A DNA stretch of 64,000 bases, taken from assembly GCA_016859345.1 (NCBI GenBank), contig CM029114.1, positions 12,918,501 to 12,982,500 of the forward strand. Reading direction: 5' to 3'. The stretch comes from Istiophorus platypterus (Eukaryota > Chordata > Actinopteri > Istiophoriformes > Istiophoridae). Of the stretch, positions 1 to 11,700 are shown in pieces; position 1 is the stretch's first letter; each line of letters starts with the position of its first letter. Under the pieces are notes generated by a model, which was not told the DNA's origin, did no database searches, and was given only the letters and a program-made list of their open reading frames with translations. The position numbers and the translations under genes were made by a program.

Positions 1-752
1 ATGTGTGCTTTTGACTAGGTGAGGGATTGTGTTACCATTCTGCCCAAGTCCAGGCCTTCACCAGAGCCACACCAGAGAAAGACAAAGGAGCGTAGAGCTG
101 ATATCTCCTCAATTTCAAGTTTCATGATCTACAAAAGTAGAGAGCAGAGAAGAGAAAGAGAAAGAGCAGTGAGTAAACATGATGCCAAAAGGAGGATACA
201 TGCATGATGAAATTACCTGTCACTAGTTAAACTCTTCTTTTCCCTTAGACACAGTCCTTGAGCTGTCCTTTCAATAGAGACTGCACAACTGACTGATTTG
301 ACGTTCCAACAAAAAAATTTCTACCAACAACACTATTTTGCAGGGGCACCATTGCTGCATACTTAGCTTAGTGCTTTCCAAGCCAACTGTGATTTATATA
401 AAGAAAAACAACCTAGAGACTGTCTTGCAATGGGATCACACCAGGTACTCAGTGTTTAATACTTTATTATTGACAGGCGTCATGGCTGGTGTGATCACAT
501 TGCCTGATGCTCTGGTTTTAAACTAAAGTCTAAGAGTGGATTGGAACAATTGAAACTGGCATACAGTGATCTGCAACTTAAAACGAATGTGGGCCAGGAG
601 CGTACAATTATTGGGGGGAAATGGCCTCTTCACTACTTCCAACCTCCCTACTTCTAGTGCCCTCAACCACATCCATCTTTGAGCCTCAGCCTTCATTCGG
701 ATTTCAACTAATCTGTATGTATAATATAAATACATAGATACATACATACAAC

Positions 753-787
<35 letters not shown>

Positions 788-1098
788 CATATATATATAT
801 CCAGGGTTCCTGGAAGTTATTAAGCGCATCTGCCCAGATGCTTGTGTTCCAATTTTTTCACTACCCACCAAGATTCCCTCATCTTTGTAAAATTTTTTGA
901 AAGCACGTTTATACACTTTTATTTCCTAACTGCAATTTTTGATATTACTAGCTTTAATAAATTTCAGTTTACTAGTATTAACTTTGGCATGCATCTACCT
1001 TCTTTGTTTTGGCCTGCGAGCCAGTCATAAAAATATTCTGTTTATTTACACACCAGCATGAATTGCTTACAGCTAACTAGCCAAAAATGCATACATAC
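1..1098. other. METTL14: METTL14 intron (part), no exon seen
   Basis: AT-rich sequence between METTL14 exon 7 and the window edge. I looked on the minus strand for the next expected block (residues like MKLEI..APRSFIFLWCGSG) and did not find it. It holds a CA/TA microsatellite at 750-800 and nothing else I can support. Confidence 0.7.
750..800. repeat. (CA)n followed by (TA)n microsatellite
   Basis: An AC run interrupted once by AA, ending in a short TA run. Gives spurious CVCV open frames on the minus strand. Confidence 0.95.
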
Positions 1099-1240
1099 AT
1101 CATCCCAGGTCCAGAAACGTTCCGTATGGCTGATGCCTGATTCTCTGTAGTATTCCTCCAAGGGAGGTTCAAGCAGAATAACATCAAACTTGCACTTCAA
1201 ATCCTGCAGGTCGAAGTGCTCCGGGTCAGCCTGGAGGTAC
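1099..1240 (-). CDS. METTL14: METTL14 coding exon 7 (contains EPPL)
   Basis: 142 nt, acceptor ATTTAG, donor GTATGT. Encodes YLQADPEHFDLQDLKCKF, DVILLEPPLEEYYRE and SGISHTERFWTWDD. EPPL sits where METTL3 has DPPW. Next exons are beyond position 1. Confidence 0.96.
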
Positions 1241-4200
1241 CTAAATATACAGACACAACTTAAATAGAACCAACTCTTTTCAAAACATCTGATGCTAACT
1301 TGAAATGGTCAGTGTCATCTTAATTCTAGTTAGATTCTCTTGGTCTTTTTGCACCGAAATCGAACAGATATTTACTCTTCTGTTCACATTATTATTTAAC
1401 ATACATGGGAGGGGTGTTGGTGCTGGAGATGAGTTCATCTTTTAGTCTAATCAGTTCGCGAAGTTTAGGGTATTCCTCAAATCGGTCAGCCAAACCTAAA
1501 CCACATGAAACACAGAGGTCAGACCAAAATGCAGGCATGCACTTGTACATTAACAAAATCAAAGACAAGCATATACTCACCAACATCTCTGATGAAGTTT
1601 TGCGGCCTGTGACCTGTGTCAACAAAGTGCTGACAGTAGTCATTATGAGGGTTCAAACTCTGGGTACCCTGAGAATAAATGAATGAATGACAGAAGATAA
1701 ATAAGATGAGCAGCAGAGAGAGTAAATTAAATAAGATGCCTGCATCGAAAGAGAAAATTTGGATGTCTATCCATGCATTGTAACATATATTTTGTGTTTG
1801 TAATTGGGAAAGTGTCATAGAAACTGCAGTTCTAATACAATTGCTACAATATCTATAAGAAAACCTTTTAATCTCATTTGAGGAGAGAAAGCCTTTCTAA
1901 ATAAATAATTCATATTACCAGAAGGAATTCTTTCTTGAATCACACCACTCTAGCCTTCTAGGGCTGATTTTCACATTTAGTTACTGATGTGGTCGCCAAA
2001 TAAAATAACGCATTCTATACACACTATTGACTTCAATGAAAGTTGAGCATCTGTATTGTAAGTAAATGTTTGCGTGTGCTTTGTGACTGAGGCTTGTAGT
2101 CAAACATTGCCATTCTTTATGCATATCATAAATACTTTTGTTTTTTTTCTCATTATGAAACCATACACACCTTCCGTCATCAATAAACTAATTCTAACCA
2201 ATTATCACTGGTTGTGAAACTCAAGGAAAAGGAAACTAAAAGTGAAAACAAAGGTTGATGCTACATGAATGATGAGACAATTTTTACAACATTCCATCAG
2301 TATAAAAGAGGACTTGTTTATCTCACTGTTCAAGTGTTTGAGATACGAATGTCTGATGATCACCTGATAGTGAGACAATAAAAGTTTATCTACGACTGTT
2401 TTTTATGTTTTTCTATGTTGGGAAAATGTCACAGGTCTCCATATTGCATCTGGCCACCAAATACTTTGAGGGTTAAACCTAGACTTTTAACAGACTAAAC
2501 ATCATCAAGCCATCTGTAATTCAGTGATTTGGAATTTAACTACTTACAATTAACTTTCTTTTTTTCACAATTTTAATTGTGTAAACTCCTAATATATAAA
2601 TTTCACAATACAGTCAGTCTATGTGTTGAATCATGAAGGCATCTTACCTATGCCTTGAATCATGAAGGCATTTCTGCACGTCTTTAATGGGAAAAAAGTT
2701 TTAAAGTTTTTAAATTCCTGACCTAAATGCATGACAGAATGTTCAAGAATGTTCAAGAAGCTCATTCCAGTTAGTCCCTGTTTCAAAAGTACTTTGAGTG
2801 TATTGAGTTGCCAGGTACTGCAACTCAATATACCTGTGAGTTATCTATTTTGTCAGGCTCCCCATCCCACTGCTCCTCCACAAATCGAAGCAGTGTTAAA
2901 ACAGCTATTGTAGATTGCTTATAAGGTTTTGGCTAACAACTTGTAACATACAAACAATGCCAACAAGCCCAGCATTACTCACTTTTAAGATTTTCAGAAT
3001 TTTCTAATATATCTAATTCTTGCAATCAAAAAATCTGTTATTAAACTCAGTGAAGCAATGAAATGCATCTTAATTTGCGTTCTGAGTAGTGCATCATTTA
3101 AAAATAATACACAGTTTGGCTGACTACAAAAACAAAATTTGTGGACAAGGTATAAAAAAAAAGACTTTGTGTCTGTGTGTAAACATAAAGAGACAGCAAG
3201 TTTTCCAACCTTTAGGAAAGTACTTGAGTCCTTGTACACCTCCTCATATGGGTTGCTTTCATCTGGCTGCTGCACTTCCACCTCATCCTAACAACATACA
3301 CACACATACAAAAAAACCTCAATGAAATATTTTTGTATATTAGCAGAACTCTTCATCCTCTGAACATTATCTGAATCTGGAAAGAATTTTAAAATTCAGC
3401 AAGTTGTAAAACATGAGTTTCATCACAATCACACTAAAGTTGATTAAGTTAGTATGAAATAGATAAAGAAAGAAGTAAAGATAAATAGAGAAGTTAGGAT
3501 AATGAATAGAATGAAATACTTTAAGCTTATTAAAAGCCTTACAGTAAATTAGTAAAGTTTCTCATTTTCACATAAGTAAGCTGGAAAACAGTAAGCAAGC
3601 ACTTTGTTAACCCCCTTATTCTATCCACATGTCATATAAATCCCAAAGTCATCCACAAGTAAATCTCAAATTTCTTACTATACTCCTATATTAAAAATTT
3701 TTTTCTCAGTTTGTCTACCATATTATTTGGTTAATTGAGTTTTATAACATCGACCTAAATGGAACATAGCGACACACGCCAGCTTTCAGAGAGGACATTA
3801 TCAGCACAATATCTAATAGATTGATCTCACTCTTTGGTCAATCATTGGAGTTGATAATTAAGAATAATACATAGCTCAATACTTTTAAGACTTCTTTCAA
3901 AAAAGCAAACTAATAGTTTGAGATCCTCAGGCAAGGGGCATCTTAACTGTCTCATTGTCCAGACTTAGGACAGGAGGGACCACGCCTTTGCTCTCAGTGC
4001 CCTGAGGCTCTGAAATAACCTGCCTGAGAAGGTGCAGTTTGTTCAGTTGGCATCAGCTTTTAAGATACTTCCGTGCACATACTTACTCAACGGCTTTTCC
4101 AATTTTAGTAACCTGCTTTTGTTTCCTGCTCATGATGTTTTATTCTTGTATTTCTATTATTTTCACTTTGGCATAAATCACTGTGCTATAGAAATAAGGT

Positions 4201-5110
4201 TCGTACATTCAGTAACATTCAGTTGCTGGAGGCCTCTTTAACCCATGTAAATCCATAATACTAAAATGTGATTACATGCACCTTTTGTTCCTCCACATCT
4301 TCCTCTGGGTCCTCTCCCTCCGTCTGCGCCTTCCTTTTGGAAGGCAGGGTTGAACTGTCAAATGAAGCCCTGCAAAACAAACAAAAAAACATCCTAAACA
4401 CATTCCTTCCTCTCTTCTCTGTCATTTGTGACCTGTTTGCACACCCTTTTTTTTCCCCCCCGCTGGTTTTCGGCGATCATAGTAAATCTCACCTGCATGT
4501 TTCTCTAGTCTCCTCTATCTCCTTTTGTTCATCCTTACTGTTTAGGACAGCTCCGATGCTGTCTGCATTTTCAGCTCCCAACTGCGGGCAGACATGAAAG
4601 AAAACACAACTGTAGATTGATATATTTTCAACTGGTATTTTCTCCGTTATTACATGCCGCACGCCGTGTGCATTTACTAAACTCCCGACAGAGTACGTGC
4701 TCGACATTATCCATTATGTACATCCTTTACCACTGTAGCTAGATCCTGGTATATTTTCTATTCAATGCATCCTATTTCACGTCAGATTGGCTCGAACAGC
4801 TTCGACATGTTGATGTCATTCATTTGCATTTTCCGCTACACTATTTGCGCGGCGGGTCCACTCGAGGGCGGACCATTGTTAACGTCTGACAGAAATGTGT
4901 CGTCTAAATTATCGCCGAATTATCATCATTCGCGTAACTATTTGTCCCTGTTCGCCACAGGGTCGAAAACATTTTGTTATGCAGAAGCCGACTGCGGCTC
5001 AAGTTGTGAAATTAGCTGCTTGCTAACAACAACAGTCCACCTGCCTGTTGAGCTAAAAGCTGCCGCCTTAGTTTTTGTCGCTGGCGGATCTCTTGCAGTT
5101 GGCTGTTCAT
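1099..5110 (-). CDS. METTL14: METTL14, N6-adenosine-methyltransferase non-catalytic subunit (5' part; continues off the left edge)
   Basis: METTL14 pairs with METTL3 in the nuclear m6A writer and acts mainly as the RNA-binding scaffold. Seven coding exons read on the minus strand: 5110-5045, 4581-4493, 4369-4282, 3287-3210, 1668-1581, 1495-1405, 1240-1099. They total 642 nt = 214 codons and all phases join. The protein starts MNSQLQEIRQRQKLRRQLL, has the acidic linker (EGEDPEEDVEEQK), then the conserved core with YKDSSTFLK, GTQSLNPHNDYCQHF and LADRFEEYPKLREL. EPPL at residues 191-194 replaces the catalytic DPPW motif of METTL3, the known hallmark of METTL14. Human METTL14 is 456 aa, so a little under half is here; the rest of the MTase core and the C-terminal RGG tail lie to the left. 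Intron 1 seems to use a GC donor. The gene is head-to-head with PRSS12. Identity is near certain from residue-level similarity recalled from the human protein. Confidence 0.96.
1405..1495 (-). CDS. METTL14: METTL14 coding exon 6
   Basis: 91 nt, acceptor GTTTAG, donor GTATGT. Encodes LADRFEEYPKLRELIRLK then DELISSTNTPP and two bases of Met. Phase 1 in, phase 2 out. Confidence 0.96.
1581..1668 (-). CDS. METTL14: METTL14 coding exon 5
   Basis: 88 nt, acceptor TTCTCAG, donor GTGAGT. Encodes GTQSLNPHNDYCQHFVDTG then HRPQNFIRDV and one base of Gly. Start of the MTA-70-like methyltransferase fold. Confidence 0.96.
2626..2671. repeat. Direct repeat, 17-bp copies 29 bp apart
   Basis: The 17-mer ttgaatcatgaaggcat occurs at 2626-2642 and again at 2655-2671, consistent with a small local tandem duplication inside the intron. 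Confidence 0.85.
2801..2830. repeat. Inverted repeat (11-bp arms, 8-nt loop)
   Basis: tattgagttgc at 2801-2811 is followed by its exact reverse complement at 2820-2830. The hairpin is too short for a typical pre-miRNA. Confidence 0.85.
3210..3287 (-). CDS. METTL14: METTL14 coding exon 4
   Basis: 78 nt, phase 0 at both ends, acceptor TTAG, donor AAG|GTTGGA. Encodes DEVEVQQPDESNPYEE followed by VYKDSSTFLK. The final block is nearly invariant in vertebrate METTL14. Confidence 0.93.
3920..4215 (+). mobile_element. 3' end relic of a non-LTR retrotransposon (CR1/L2/Rex1-like)
   Basis: In one frame the sequence reads RSSGKGHL, then RRDHAFALSALRL-stop-NNLPEKVQFVQLASAF, then KILPCTYLL, with two stops. 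This matches the C-terminal pattern of fish LINE reverse-transcriptase ORFs (RSS..LL, GDRAF..APRLWN.LP..IR, S...FK..LKT.LF). It ends in a tail like GCTATAGAAATAAGG, resembling the GCTATATAAATAAAG 3' ends of such elements. It lies in METTL14 intron 3, antisense to the gene. The assignment rests on recalled family patterns; the clade is uncertain. Confidence 0.65.
4282..4369 (-). CDS. METTL14: METTL14 coding exon 3
   Basis: 88 nt, TTTTGCAG acceptor and GTGCAT donor. Encodes ASFDSSTLPSKRKAQ and the acidic stretch TEGEDPEEDVEEQK. The basic SKRK patch corresponds to the human AKRK segment, a likely nuclear localisation signal. Divergent but length-conserved. Confidence 0.92.
4493..4581 (-). CDS. 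METTL14: METTL14 coding exon 2
   Basis: 89 nt, flanked by CCGCAG acceptor and GTGAGA donor. Encodes LGAENADSIGAVLNSKDEQ followed by KEIEETRETC and part of an Arg codon. This is the conserved N-terminal METTL14 segment; it ends in phase 2. Confidence 0.95.
5045..5110 (-). CDS. METTL14: METTL14 coding exon 1
   Basis: Codes for the first 22 residues, MNSQLQEIRQRQKLRRQLL plus AQQ, a basic N-terminal helix matching human METTL14. ATG is at 5110-5108. The next exon must join in phase 0, which puts the boundary after CAACAG with intron start GCAGGT, i.e. a GC donor. Using the GT four bases further on would shift the frame into a TGA. Confidence 0.88.
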
Positions 5111-5729
5111 TTCTTCCCCGTATTTGTTTTTTTTTTTCTAATTATTTACTGAATACCATCGGTCGTCGTTATTATCAAAACGTCCCATACAAATCTAGCT
5201 GTAACTGTAGGCGGCTGTCGGCTAACGTGTAGCAGCCGCTAAAAAAAAAAATCACAATGGGTGCACTTGTTTTCGTATACTGAGCGGGTCAATCTGGATA
5301 TAGGGCCTCGGTGTAGGTGGAGACAGCCGCTAAATGAGATAGTTGAGGGGGCCCAGCTGTGGCTACTCGAGGGCCGTTTGTCATTTGCTTGCACACTGAG
5401 TTATCTGCAGAGATCTCGGCGGCCCGGCTGGACCGGATAGACCGGCCAGTGGAGCGGTTTATCGGATTCCGATGCCGCCTACCCGGGCGACACCGGTTCT
5501 GATAAACAGTCGGGAAATAAAAAGAAACACATCCGCGATTGAATGGACGCCGCGTGATGATGTCACCGGACAGGACGCTTTCGTTTTGACGTCTCCATGT
5601 TCCTCGCCCAATCGTAGGCCGCTATATTTTTATACGCTAGGGGCGCTATGTAGTCCAGCTGTACCCGCATTTGTTCTCTCGCTCTTTTTCTGTCATATAG
5701 ACACAGACTCACAGACAAAGTGCTAAATG

Positions 5730-5769
<40 letters not shown>

Positions 5770-6650
5770 CAATAGTCTTCTTCGTCGTCATCATCATCAT
5801 TACATACACACATACACACATAAGAAAGGGGAGATGAGAGAGCGAGCGCACTCATATCTAATCATTCACCCAATTTTGTTCTACATCAAACTGCAGCATC
5901 CTCTTAAACTTGATTTATATGATTCCGAACGTAGGATCCCGCTAAGATCTTCATGGATAGTAATGGTCACACTGAACTTTGTTATTTAATTGTATAATTA
6001 TGAATCCACATAAGAATATGATTTTTTTTTTTTTTTAAAAGGAAAAGGTCGAAGAAGCAGTGTAGGTTTGTGCTTAAATAAAGCCCGTAAAACCATGACG
6101 ATCGTCGTGGTTTTAAAAGCAAAGTGCCAACCGATCGAGGAAAAGTACAAAACCAACAGACTAAGCCTTTTCAAATAAGCAATTCGGGCACGGTCATGTC
6201 TCAACAATGGGCTGTTTCTCAAACTTTGGGCATGAGTCCCGCGTCGATTACTATCTCTGGAATTTGACGTACTATTGAACCTGCAGTAATATCACATTTC
6301 ACCGACTGAGTGGTTTCTTGCCCCTGTAAATTTGCCCTAAGCTATATTCCATATAAATGCTTTGGCTTTTATAATATATTATTAAAACATAGAGTCAAAT
6401 GGAAATATAGGGGAGGGGGGGTAATCCAAATATATGTGTTATGAGGTTTGTTTTTTTTTTTATGTCTGGGGGCTGCCTGCCCATCAGCCCGTGCGTATGG
6501 TGCTTCCATCGATCGACGTCGTTTTCCCTGCCTCGGTTCTCACTCTCGTCCCACTGCGGGTCGGCGACGCCGACCGGGACCCGTCTCGTCAGCCGATGAC
6601 AGAAGCCACCGAAACCTCTCCCGTCTCCGGCCGCTCACGATCGCCCGAAC
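5111..6650. promoter_or_regulatory. Head-to-head METTL14 / PRSS12 intergenic region with CpG-richer flanks
   Basis: About 1.5 kb separates the two start codons. The METTL14 side (roughly 4840-5600) and the PRSS12 side (roughly 6480-6650, continuing into exon 1) are clearly richer in CG dinucleotides than the AT-rich rest of the window, as expected for vertebrate CpG-island promoters. The middle (5720-6430) is AT-rich with a TAA array and a G run. No TATA box or mapped start site can be claimed. Two compact promoters are more likely than one shared core, given the AT-rich gap. Confidence 0.55.
5730..5766. repeat. (TAA)n trinucleotide microsatellite
   Basis: About a dozen uninterrupted TAA units. 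It lies between the two promoters and produces poly-Asn/poly-Leu artefact frames. Confidence 0.95.
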
Positions 6651-6984
6651 ATGAACCGGACATTTTTCGCCCTTACGGTCGCGCTTTTGGCCGCGACGCG
6701 GGGCCCCTGTCACTCCAGCGGCGTGCCCTCGCTCATCCTGCCGTTCACCGACTGCGTCCGGAGCCGCGGGAGGGACGGTTTCTACCGGGGAGCGATAGAC
6801 GTGACCGAGTCCGGCACCCGGTGCATGAACTGGACCGAGGTGGCCGGCTTCGAGGAGCGCTACCCGGGCAAGGGAGTAGGAGAGCACAACCACTGTCGCA
6901 ACCCGGACGGCAGGATCCGACCCTGGTGCTTTTTCAGGAACCAAAGAGGCAGAGTGGACTGGGGATATTGCGACTGTAAACAAG
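6651..6984 (+). CDS. PRSS12: PRSS12 exon 1: signal peptide and kringle
   Basis: MNRTFFALTVALLAATRG is a clear hydrophobic signal peptide. The kringle follows directly: DCVRSRGRDGFYRGAID, RCMNWTEV, HCRNPDGRIRPWCFF and DWGYCDC give six cysteines. Donor CAAG|GTAAAC, phase 1. GC-rich, unlike the downstream introns. Confidence 0.95.
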
Positions 6985-8736
6985 GTAAACGCGCAGGCCC
7001 GCGGACCGTCTAGGCGGTACTGTGTTCTGAATGGGGTCCCCGGTCCTACATCCGTGCACCTTGTCGAGGACGTCATGGGCCAGAAATCTGCAAAAAAATC
7101 CCGAGTGAAGTGAATGGTGATTTAAAAGTCAACGCGGGCAGCTTGCAGGCCAAGTCCATGCGACACATTACACGCTATATTCAGCGTGCGGTGTTGTGCA
7201 ACTGTGTCAACAATTATTCAGGTCCAGTTGTGTTCCAGAGTCCCAGGTGTGGCTGTGTGTGTATGCAGATGAAAAGTCTATGGACGTTTGCTCTGTAAAG
7301 ACTGCTCAGGTATTTGCTTAATATGGTGTTTATGGCACTAACAGTCTAAGAGAGTAAAGCGAGCAGACTAAATAAAATCTCTCTTGATATTAAAGTTGTT
7401 TTATATGGGGGGGCATTACATTTTTTTTACTTATCAAATACACAGGCTTGAACAACTAAGTATTGCTGATAAAATAGCTGGAGTCAAAGCTGGCCCTTCA
7501 TCTGTGGATTGATGAAAGGTAGATAGAGGTAAAGGAGAGAGAGAGAGAGAGTGGTGAGAGAAATACAGTGTGGGATTTCCATCTGGCACAAGACAGGCAG
7601 CCTGTGGTATTTTTAGTCGTGGAGTGATAGTACAGCCTGGGTAAATTATCTTCTGGTAATTGATGCGTTGCATTCACGTAAAATCATCCAATTACTTAAG
7701 ATATTTGACAAAATACATGCCTTTGGGTGGTGGTTTCCAGTGTCTCTGTGTTCTGAGTTTATGACCTTTCACATAGAATGTAGGCACACACAGGATATTT
7801 TCTCTAATGAAAGTTAGAATATGTGGATGGCAGTTCGATACAGATATCCACCTGTACATATTGGGGTGTGTGTGTGTCACCATAGGCGTGCAGCCTGACA
7901 TTCTCTGTTGCCCTTGTAACTCATCAGATAGATTAACACAAAGCAATCATGTTATCCCAGCAATAAACAACATGCATGCAAAGACACTATGTGACTGTAA
8001 CCATAATATGAAAACTTCTGTATACTTACCTTGGTTTAGGAAATATCATAGAAACACTGATCTAAATCCTGATCAGGATTTAGCTCAAAATATTAAAAAT
8101 CAATGGTCGAGTCAGTTGTCTGACAGTGTTCTTTTTTAATTTATTTTTGGTATGTGCGGTGTTATAATGCAACTATTTTTCTCCAAACCTTTCTCCATCC
8201 TAGGGTCAGTGCGTCTGCACGGAGGCCGCTCCAAGCTAGATGGCAGGGTGGAAGTCTATCTGGGAGGAGTGTGGGGGTCTGTCTGTAGTGACGACTGGGG
8301 GGATGAAGACGCTGCAGTGGTTTGCAGACAGCTGGGCAAGGGGTGAGAGAGCACACATGCACACACATGCGCTCAGATATGCACTATTTGCCGCTCTCTA
8401 ACTGCCTCTTCCTCTCACATATGTATTCAGACACAGGTGCAAGTACAGTCACCATCTACCATCTAAATTCAAACCGTGAAGCTGCCAGCAGAGGTCTGAT
8501 GGATGGTTAGAGTGTGAAGAAAATCTGCTGGGGTTGTTAGGAAGCTTCTCAACATGTCAGACATTCACTTCATGCATTTTCTTCTTTTCACAGTCTTTGT
8601 ACTTTTCTTGAGTGACCCTTGCATTCCAACCCCCATTCCCCAGAGGTATTTAAATACCTTTAGTGCTCTGTTATTTACCTTGTTACCAGCTCTCACTTTC
8701 TCTCTGTTGCTCTCTCTCAAACACATATATATTTGT

Positions 8737-8768
<32 letters not shown>

Positions 8769-11700
8769 ACACATACACAAAGACACACACACACACGCAC
8801 ACACACACACACACATATGTATGTGTCTTATGGACTTGACTATGAGATGCTGTCATGCTAGAGGAGCTTGCTGGGGCTCAAGGGAACCTGTAGGCAGATC
8901 ATACAGATCGAAAGTGTTCATAAACTTGGGTGTAGTCGGTTGAGAAAGTGTCTGATTTCCCTGGAGAAAAGAGACGTTGTGTGCACTTACTACACATGTT
9001 AACACTAACACCAGCATTGACATAGACGCATGCCTGTGTGTGCATATTCACACAGGAGTCAATGAAACTCCAGAGCGGAATGGAAAGAGGGCACATGTCA
9101 GCCATATGTCAGCTGGAATCATGGTGATGACTTTCTTGTGGAAAGTTATTGAAAGCTGTTGGGTGTAAAAGTGACTGTGTTGACCCTGAAGTGGTAGATC
9201 ATGAACATATAGATGGCTCAAAGTTACTTCTACCAGGCTGATACGGCTGCTTTAAATTTTGCTTTTAGATGGGCAGCTCTAGCTTGCCTGCAGGATTTAT
9301 CTTAGATGATATGAAATAATAAGCACCAAGCAACAGCAACTAAGAATTTTTTTTTTAATCAGCTTTAAATTTCCTTTCAGATAAGACTAGGTTTGCTTTT
9401 TGATGTCAGTTGTCAGATAAAAAAATATTTCCAATTAGTAAAAGTAACTTTTTTTGCGTTTTGTCTGCCTGCTAATCCCATTCCAGGATCTCTGGTCATG
9501 CACGAGCAGTTTCCATTTTTCGACCAGGCACAGCAAAACTCCATTGGAGGGCGGTCCATTGCCAGGGAGAGGAGCCAGACTTGCTCCAGTGTCCCAAGAC
9601 TACGTGGAATGGAGGAGAGTGCTCTCTGGCTGCAGCTGTTACCTGCTCCCAACAGCAAGGTAACCCCCCCACCCCCCCCATCCATGGGGAATTATAGGTT
9701 TGTGATGGATGGATAAAGGTTTGCATGCATGTAATGAAATCTGTTTACTGTACAAACCCTCTACACTTCTATGGCTAAAAGTTTTAGAATTTTCTTTAAC
9801 ATATCGTTTAAAATGAAAAAAAAAATCTTTAAGTAGATAAAATATGAACATATATATTTATGCTTGTGTGTGTGTTTCACCAGCAGTGACACTCCCCATA
9901 CGGCTGGTGGGAGGTCGATCAGGGTCGGAGGGCACAGTTGAGGTTTTCCATGCAGGGCAGTGGGGTTCCATATGTGACGACCAATGGGACGACAGTGATG
10001 CAGAAGTGGTGTGTCGACAGCTGGGACAGAGGTGAAGGGGCACCCAAGTGCACACACATTTTTTAGTGATCATATTCATATTAATTTCAACCAATAATTA
10101 GCATAAAGGAAATACACTGTAAGCATGAGAATGTGAGGGAAAAACATGACAGATAGATTGTGTAGGAAGCCGTGATGTGTTAATGTGGGTGGCAAGCCGG
10201 CTGTCTTTCTCTCTGTCTCCAAAAGAATGAGAAGTATTCTTTCCATTCAGACACACAGATAGAGGAGCAAGCAATAAAGAACATCTGGAGTCAGATAGTG
10301 AATCAGGCTCATTGTTGCTGAATTGTAGTACCAGAGAGATATGCACATCTAGCTACACTATGCTCTCTATAAGTGTTCGTGTGTGCATTTTCAGTGTTGG
10401 CCACAGTGGTGTTGATGTGGCATTGTTTACACATGCAAGGATGTGAATGGCAAGAAACTTCCTAGTAACAGATTTGAAGAACAATAGGTTTATTCCATTT
10501 AAATTTACAAATACAACAAATATACACTGTATTCTGTAAGTCAGGGCAAGTCAGTACATCTGTTTTCCATTATTTAAGTTCTACTGAAAACCAAACCCTC
10601 TGTTCTTTTGTACCTTGTCTTCTCTTCTTAGCGGTGTAGCAAGGGCATGGGGCCAGGCACATTTTGGCAAGGGTTCAGGCCGTGTGTGGCTGGACGAGGT
10701 GCGTTGCACAGGCAATGAGCTCACACTGGAGCAGTGTCAAAAGAGCACTTGGGGGGAACACAACTGTCTGCACACTGAGGATGCAGGAGTATCCTGCAAC
10801 CCTCTTACAGGTAAGCCAACATGTCTCAGCATTGGCAATCCATCATATTCACAAAGACATGCCAGAGAAATACACACATAGTAAACATGAAGAGATATCG
10901 AAGGCCCACCAGGAGCTCACACCTTTTCTTGGTGGAGCAGTTTGAATGTACCCATGACCGCGGATAGGTTGTTGCCGTAGACAAGAAAAAATTCACACAA
11001 CAGATATTTTGACTACTCAGACACTGATAACAACTGATAATAATTATAATGGCCTGCATTCCATTTAAGTTATCTGGTGCTAGAACCCTGGTATTGTGCA
11101 TGCTGGCTTACTGGAACTCCTAAATGGAATAGCACATTCATTAATGTTATCAGTTACACTTCTTCTTCAGCTACATCAAGTCAAAATATCTACTTTGAGG
11201 AGAGTACAGCAAATTGCTTTCAAGAGCGAGCACAAGAGTAGGGTGAAAGGAGGAAACACCATCCTCCCCACATTAGCTCCATCCTGGGGCCAGTGAGGCC
11301 TTGGAGGGGAATCTTTTAAAAGATCACCGAGTGGCCAGGCCAGGAAATATGTTGCTCAACCATTGCTTAACCTGAGCAAACAATGTGGTACAGGTTATAT
11401 GTAGTTTCCCCACACACAATGAGAGGACTCAGAGTCTGGTGTGTTATCAGTCGATCAGTGCACTAAGGCAGAATATCTTAAGGACTGAACCCTGACCACA
11501 GAAAACAGCCAGTCAGACAGCATCTCAAAGAGTTTTTTGTCATCACTGCCACCGGAATTCACTGCATTAGTATTGTCTTTTCTGAATAGTTGAAAATATG
11601 TCCCAATAATTTAAAACACGCATGGCCACAAGAAGTCTGTTTAACATAGATGGATGGTCGTGAAAATAATAACCACACATATCTTAATTTTTTCTGTCTG

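Larger units (their letters stand above)
1669..3209. other. METTL14: METTL14 intron 4
   Basis: About 1.5 kb of AT-rich intron. The only structure noted is a direct duplication at 2626-2671 and an 11-bp inverted repeat at 2801-2830. No coding block or RNA gene recognised. Confidence 0.7.

Noticed and set aside
2801..2830. Hairpin in METTL14 intron as a microRNA
   Set aside because: The arms are only 11 bp with an 8-nt loop, far shorter than a pre-miRNA stem.
4765..5232. 155-aa open frame on the plus strand over METTL14 exon 1
   Set aside because: It is the antisense of METTL14 exon 1 and its promoter; no recognisable domain, and the minus-strand frame matches METTL14.
6434..7076. Overlapping open frames of about 180 aa on both strands around PRSS12 exon 1
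   Set aside because: GC-rich shadows of the true exon 1 frame. Only the frame from 6651 gives a signal peptide and a six-Cys kringle.
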